From positions 1-8,626 of the forward strand of contig ASPA01000078.1 of NCBI GenBank assembly GCA_000405605.1: 8,626 bases of DNA, read 5' to 3'. Source of the stretch: Atribacteria bacterium SCGC AAA255-G05. Lineage in GTDB: Bacteria; Atribacterota; Phoenicimicrobiia; Phoenicimicrobiales; Phoenicimicrobiaceae. Positions within the stretch are counted from its first letter, which is position 1. The number at the start of each line of letters is the position of its first letter. This document shows positions 6,109-8,626 of the stretch, one piece after another. The translations under genes were made by a program, and so were the position numbers. The notes below the pieces were generated by a model. The model was not told the DNA's origin. It was given only the letters and a program-made list of their open reading frames with translations, and did no database searches.

Positions 6109-6510
6109 TTAGAATAGACCTTCTTCTTTCTTCTCGACCTCTTCTTCTGTTGTTGTTTCTTCTACTGCTTCTTCTTTTTCTTCTTCTTTGCTTTCTTCTA
6201 CTTCCTCTTCTACTTTAGGTTCTACTTTAGGTTCTACTTTAGGTTGAGGAGCTTCTTCTAATTCCCTGTTATAGACATCTAAAACTGCATTTTGTATCTT
6301 TTCTCTGATCTCGGTATTTATGGGATGAGCAATATCTTTATGATCCCCATTGGGGAGTCTCTTGCTGGGCATTGCTACAAACATACCCTTATTGCCATCA
6401 ATAACCCGTAAATCATGTACTACAAAAGAATCGTCAAAAGTAATTGACACATACGCTCTTAATTTTCCTTCTGTTTCTATTTTTCTAAGTCTAACATCTG
6501 TAATTTCCAC
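6109..6510 (-). CDS. spoVG: SpoVG-family RNA/DNA-binding regulator with a long acidic tail
   Basis: SpoVG proteins are small nucleic-acid-binding regulators first named from Bacillus sporulation and also found in non-sporulating bacteria. Residues 1-84 are the classic domain: MEITDVRLRKI, ITFDDSFVVHDLRVIDG, GMFVAMPSKR (42-51), and DIAHPINTEIREKIQNAVLDVY at the end. Family members are often about 85-100 residues. This one has 133, because residues 85-133 form a tail with three PKVE units and then an almost pure Glu/Lys/Thr stretch ending EEGLF. The start is GTG at 6510 with GGCGGT 7 bases upstream; the conserved MEITDVR beginning supports it. tRNA-Gln and then glmU follow, the conserved spoVG-glmU order. 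A perfect-consensus promoter lies about 400 bases upstream, with a terminator in between. The gene alone does not show that the organism sporulates. Confidence 0.95.
   Translation of the reverse strand: MEITDVRLRKIETEGKLRAYVSITFDDSFVVHDLRVIDGNKGMFVAMPSKRLPNGDHKDIAHPINTEIREKIQNAVLDVYNRELEEAPQPKVEPKVEPKVEEEVEESKEEEKEEAVEETTTEEEVEKKEEGLF
6209..6244 (-). repeat. 12-bp in-frame tandem repeat in the spoVG tail
   Basis: Three perfect copies of TCTACTTTAGGT (plus-strand reading) encode consecutive PKVE units. Twelve is a multiple of three, so copy-number changes would keep the frame. Confidence 0.9.
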
Positions 6511-6750
6511 TTATTGTACCGCCTTTTTTAATTTTTATTTTTTAAAATTACAAAATTAATTATATTTTCTGTTTGTAGTTGTTTTTTATAAATACAAATT
6601 ACTCTTTCTGATTTACTACTAAAGCTTTTTGTTTAATAAAACTTATTCCTAACCATAACCTCCTAACAGTTCGTTTTGACTAATTTACTCCAGATTATTC
6701 ACATAGTTGCTATTACCTCCCTATTTCAGCAAATATTTAAACATTTTATT

Positions 6751-6784
6751 AAAAAATAAACACAGTAATAATACTACTGTGTTT
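6751..6784 (-). terminator. Intrinsic terminator inside the spoVG leader
   Basis: On the minus strand AAACACAGTA (6784-6775) pairs perfectly with TACTGTGTTT (6767-6758) around a 7-base loop, followed by ATTTTTT (6757-6751). The T-run is on the minus side only, so it acts on leftward transcription. It lies about 120 bases after the promoter at 6941-6913 and 240 bases before spoVG. Confidence 0.8.
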
Positions 6785-6798
6785 CTGGAATAATCTAT

Positions 6799-6870
6799 TT
6801 AATATTTATATTTTTCTCTTCTTGATAAATTATATCTGTCTTTATTTTCAGCAATTTTATTAGTCAGCAC
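6799..6870 (-). CDS. Possible 23-codon leader peptide
   Basis: GTG at 6870 opens 23 codons ending in TAA, giving MLTNKIAENKDRYNLSRREK plus YKY. AGGA (6881-6878) sits 7 bases upstream, an acceptable ribosome site. The ORF lies between the consensus promoter and the terminator, the usual place for a leader peptide. There is no obvious run of one amino acid's codons that would suggest classical attenuation. At this length it may be chance; the RNA rather than the peptide may matter. Confidence 0.25.
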   Translation of the reverse strand: MLTNKIAENKDRYNLSRREKYKY

Positions 6871-6912
6871 TGTCAATTCCTTGTTCTTTTCTGTAAGGTT
6901 TTAGTTGAAGAA

Positions 6913-6941
6913 ATTATAACATGATAGAATTTTATTGTCAA
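6913..6941 (-). promoter_or_regulatory. Perfect-consensus sigma-70 promoter upstream of spoVG
   Basis: TTGACA (6941-6936) and TATAAT (6918-6913) on the minus strand are separated by exactly 17 bases, with no mismatch to the housekeeping consensus. Transcription should start near 6905. This is the strongest promoter in the window. B. subtilis spoVG is known for a sigma-H promoter; this one looks like a vegetative promoter instead. Confidence 0.85.
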
Positions 6942-6956
6942 AAAAAACCTAATAAT

Positions 6957-7245
6957 CCACCAATTGACCGATTAGACGATTGCCCGATTTGCCAATACAT
7001 CAATTGACCAATTGGCCGATTGACCAATTAAAGATAAGAAATACAAAATCAGTTTTCGGTTTACAGTTTTCAGTTAATAGTTTTTAGACAAGATTTCCGT
7101 ACCCTGATAAATCAGAAGTTATAATGCCATTGTAGACAGGCGATACGCCTGTTCTACGGTTTTATCTTGTTTTAATACTAACGACTAACGACTATTTTAA
7201 CTGGTTAACCAGGTAACTAAATGTATACGCTATACGCTAAACGCT
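6957..7245. repeat. Intergenic repeat block between rsmA and the spoVG promoter
   Basis: Bases 6957-7030 are an ATTGACCN/ATTGGCCN octamer array that starts about 15 bases behind the -35 box. Bases 7025-7048 are identical to 8231-8254 on the other side of rsmA. Bases 7046-7085 are CAGTTTTC-like words. Bases 7121-7168 hold the second REP-like hairpin. Bases 7174-7196 are ACTAACG words, the reverse complement of the TAGTCGTTAG words at 5635 and 8144. Bases 7201-7212 are the palindrome CTGGTTAACCAG. Bases 7224-7251 are four 7-bp TATACGC-type units, the last of which contains the rsmA stop codon. No gene is seen. Confidence 0.75.
7121..7168 (-). repeat. Small palindromic (REP-like) element, copy 2
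   Basis: Arms GTAGACAGGCG and CGCCTGTTCTAC pair with one bulged T around loop ATA (7132-7157). The flanks ATAATG on the left and CGGTTTTATCTT on the right are the reverse complement of the flanks of copy 1 at 5808-5846. It may act as the only stem-loop downstream of rsmA, but it lacks a T-run. Confidence 0.7.
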
Positions 7246-8127
7246 CTACGCTAATTTTTTCCCCATCGCCATGCTCAGCTTGGCAAATTCTTCTAAAGAC
7301 AGGGTTTCCCCCCTACGGCTCTTATCAATACTTGTTTCAGTTAAAATATCTTCTATCTCCGCTTTAGCGATCACTCCCTTAAAATAGTTAGACAAAGAAT
7401 TGATTAATCTCTTTCTCCTTTGTTGAAAGGAAGCTCTAATAATATTAAAAAATAGTTTTTCGTTACCTACCTGTACTTGCGGTTTTTTATAGATATCTAA
7501 TTTTATTATCATCGAACTTACTTTGGGTTGGGGATAAAATACTGTAGGTGGAACAATATGCACTTTTTGGGGCTGAGAGTAATATTGGGCAACTAGGGAT
7601 AATATGCCATAATTTTTATTCCCTGCTTGAGCCATCAATCTTTCTCCTACCTCTTTCTGGACAAGAAATACGGCTACCTTTAAATATCGATTAAGTTCAA
7701 GAATCTGTCTTATTAAGGATATGGAGATGTAGTAAGGAAGATTACCTACTATTTTTTCAATATTTTCATCTTTTATTCTCTTCTGCTCAAAAAAATTAAC
7801 CAGATCAAAATTCATAATATCTTCAAAAATAATCTCTATATTATCAAAGAAGGAGAGACTTTCTTCTAAAAGGGGAGCTAATTTTTTATCTTTCTCAACA
7901 GATATAACCTGTTTGACTAAGGGGGATAATGCAGAAGTCAGAGTTCCAATGCCTGTACCAATTTCTAAAATGCAATCTTCTTTATTTAATTTTAGTGAAT
8001 TAATAATTATTCGTAGGGTGTTTTGATCTACTAAAAAATTCTGACCTAACCTTTTTTTGCACTTAAAATCGTATTTAGCAAGAAGTCTGGTAACTTCTGT
8101 GGGAGAAGTTAATTTACGCTTATTCAT
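7246..8127 (-). CDS. rsmA: 16S rRNA (adenine1518/1519-N6)-dimethyltransferase
   Basis: RsmA (KsgA) dimethylates two adjacent adenines in the 3' terminal hairpin of 16S rRNA during late 30S assembly, using SAM. The protein has 293 residues, similar to the Bacillus enzyme. Motifs are KKRLGQNFLVD (24-34), SAM-binding motif I EIGTGIGTLT (55-64), acidic Glu78 for the ribose, Asp103, and catalytic motif NLPYY (129-133). The C-terminal RNA-binding domain has FYPQPKVSS, SFQQRRK and RRGETLSLEEF. The frame stays open to a GTG at 8217, but those 30 residues are translated repeat DNA. ATG at 8127 gives the family start MNKRKLTSPTEV and has AAGGT about 10 bases upstream. The TAG stop (7246-7248) lies inside a TATACGC-type repeat unit, so the last residues KLA are partly repeat-encoded. 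Confidence 0.96.
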   Translation of the reverse strand: MNKRKLTSPTEVTRLLAKYDFKCKKRLGQNFLVDQNTLRIIINSLKLNKEDCILEIGTGIGTLTSALSPLVKQVISVEKDKKLAPLLEESLSFFDNIEIIFEDIMNFDLVNFFEQKRIKDENIEKIVGNLPYYISISLIRQILELNRYLKVAVFLVQKEVGERLMAQAGNKNYGILSLVAQYYSQPQKVHIVPPTVFYPQPKVSSMIIKLDIYKKPQVQVGNEKLFFNIIRASFQQRRKRLINSLSNYFKGVIAKAEIEDILTETSIDKSRRGETLSLEEFAKLSMAMGKKLA

Positions 8128-8139
8128 TAGATCGCTTAC

Positions 8140-8489
8140 CTTTTTAGTCGTTAGTGAATAGTCGTTAGTATAAATAAAATACAAGATGCAAGATAAGATA
8201 ATTGACCGATTGACCAATTTGCCAATTGAACAATTAAAGATAAGAAATACAAAACCGGTTTTTATTTTTTGATTTTTAGTTCTGAGATAAGAAAATCAGT
8301 TATCAGTTCCTGGTTTTCGGTTCTCAGTTTTAACCCATCACAAAGGCGTATAGCAATAAGCTCCTCCCTGTTTTTAGTTTTCTATAAACCCGAAACTTGT
8401 AACCCGTAACTCGCTACTTACCACACATTACTCATCACTGTATTCTATACGCTATCCGCTACTATATACTAAATACTATATACTAATTT
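8140..8489. repeat. Intergenic repeat block between tRNA-Thr and rsmA
   Basis: Bases 8144-8213 are a near copy of 5635-5699. Bases 8201-8236 are ATTGACCN-type octamers. Bases 8231-8254 duplicate 7025-7048. Bases 8287-8331 are CAGTTATC/GGTTTTCG/GGTTCTCAG words. Bases 8388-8416 are AACCCGTAACTCG words like those at 332-364. Bases 8443-8487 are TATACGC and ATACTATAT words ending three bases from the 3' end of tRNA-Thr. The block abuts rsmA on one side and the tRNA on the other. No promoter for rsmA or terminator for the tRNA pair is evident. Confidence 0.75.
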
Positions 8490-8565
8490 TGGAGCCGGCG
8501 ATCTGAGTTGAACAGACAACCTACGGATTACGATTCCGTTGCTCTTCCAATTGAGCTACGCCGGC
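8490..8565 (-). tRNA. tRNA-Thr (anticodon CGT)
   Basis: The 76-base gene has acceptor arm GCCGGCG/CGCCGGC, discriminator T and an encoded CCA. The anticodon stem ACGGA/TCCGT encloses ATCGTAA, so the anticodon is CGT, reading ACG. The T arm is GTCTG-TTCAACT-CAGAT, with one G-T pair. It follows the next tRNA by 20 bases and is probably in the same transcript. Confidence 0.96.
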
Positions 8566-8585
8566 ATCATATCCTTATAAAAAAA

Positions 8586-8626
8586 TGGTAGGCGGAACAG
8601 GACTTGAACCTGTGACCCCCTACATG
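8586..8626 (-). tRNA. tRNA, probably Val (cut by the right edge)
   Basis: Only the 3' half is present, from the third anticodon base onward: C36, A37, T38, stem GTAGG, variable loop GGGTC, T arm ACAGG-TTCAAGT-CCTGT, acceptor TCCGCCT, discriminator A and encoded CCA. An anticodon ending in C followed by A and T fits tRNA-Val (GAC or TAC) best. Gly, Ala and Asp also end in C and cannot be fully excluded. The 5' half lies outside the window. Confidence 0.8.

Larger units (their letters stand above)
6511..6905 (-). promoter_or_regulatory. Long spoVG leader / intergenic region
   Basis: About 395 bases separate the predicted transcription start from the spoVG GTG. In order of transcription the region holds a possible 23-codon ORF (6870-6799), an intrinsic terminator (6784-6751), a GGGAGG (6721-6716) followed 11 bases later by ATG-TGA, and a TTAGGAGG (6666-6659) placed only 2 bases before an ATG that opens just 7 codons. 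The last 120 bases are very AT-rich with no clear promoter. Unlike the other large gaps, it contains none of the short-word repeat families. I recognise no known riboswitch or T-box. It may be an attenuator-like leader, a separate small RNA gene followed by a weak spoVG promoter, or a decayed small gene. Confidence 0.4.

Noticed and set aside
6350..6559. Plus-strand ORF opposite spoVG
   Set aside because: Antisense to the conserved spoVG core; no supporting signal.
6745..6905. 6S RNA or a known riboswitch in the spoVG leader
   Set aside because: The 5' and 3' parts of the transcript are not complementary as in 6S RNA, and I see none of the conserved cores of T-box or the common riboswitches.
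8128..8217. Extended rsmA N-terminus starting at 8217
   Set aside because: The extra 30 residues are encoded by short-word repeats that also occur at 5635-5699. The family start MNKRKLTSPTEV begins at ATG 8127.
1..8626. A new defence, mobile or biosynthetic system
   Set aside because: All protein genes except the partial left-edge frame are recognised housekeeping genes in conserved order. The only unexplained content is the intergenic repeats and the spoVG leader.

Overview
The window is an AT-rich bacterial housekeeping segment. Almost every gene is on the minus strand, so transcription runs right to left. In that direction the order is tRNA-Val (cut by the right edge), tRNA-Thr, rsmA (ksgA), spoVG, tRNA-Gln, glmU, prs, rplY (ctc), pth and a frame-shifted galT. 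The order rsmA ... spoVG-glmU-prs-ctc-pth is the one known from Bacillus subtilis and other Firmicutes, but veg, ispE, purR and yabJ, which lie between rsmA and spoVG in Bacillus, are missing. The arrangement, the frequent TTG/GTG starts, the strong GGAGG ribosome sites and the low GC fit a Firmicutes-like or deep-branching, spoVG-bearing bacterium such as an Atribacterota-type lineage. The phylum cannot be fixed from this sequence.

Layout by position. 1-300: an open frame on the plus strand, probably the 3' end of an unrecognised gene, whose last part runs into repeat DNA. 300-416: repeats. 417-1428 (-): galT, broken by one extra A in an A6 run. 1500-1567: a perfect 18-bp terminator hairpin next to a likely galT promoter. 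1614-2922 (-): rplY-pth. 2938-3117: repeats. 3118-5519 (-): glmU-prs. 5526-6004: a long repeat-filled gap. 6005-6079 (-): tRNA-Gln. 6109-6510 (-): spoVG. 6511-6941: a long spoVG leader with a perfect-consensus promoter, a tiny ORF and an intrinsic terminator. 6957-7245: repeats. 7246-8127 (-): rsmA. 8140-8489: repeats. 8490-8626 (-): two tRNA genes.

Functionally the genes serve translation (RsmA rRNA methylation, 5S-binding L25/Ctc, peptidyl-tRNA hydrolase, three tRNAs), precursor supply (GlmU for UDP-GlcNAc, Prs for PRPP), sugar nucleotide metabolism (GalT) and regulation (SpoVG). The proteins are ordinary, with intact catalytic residues except for the galT frameshift. SpoVG and L25 both carry long Glu-rich tails encoded by short in-frame tandem repeats.

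The most unusual content is non-coding. Most of the larger gaps are packed with degenerate arrays of 7-9 bp words of several families (AACTGGNN, ATTGACCN, TATACGC, ATACTCG, AACCCGT, ATATAAG, TAGTCGTTAG), together with small palindromic elements present in two copies. These arrays start right at gene boundaries, and two stop codons (rsmA, prs) lie inside repeat units. I see no CRISPR array, transposase, phage gene or defence operon.
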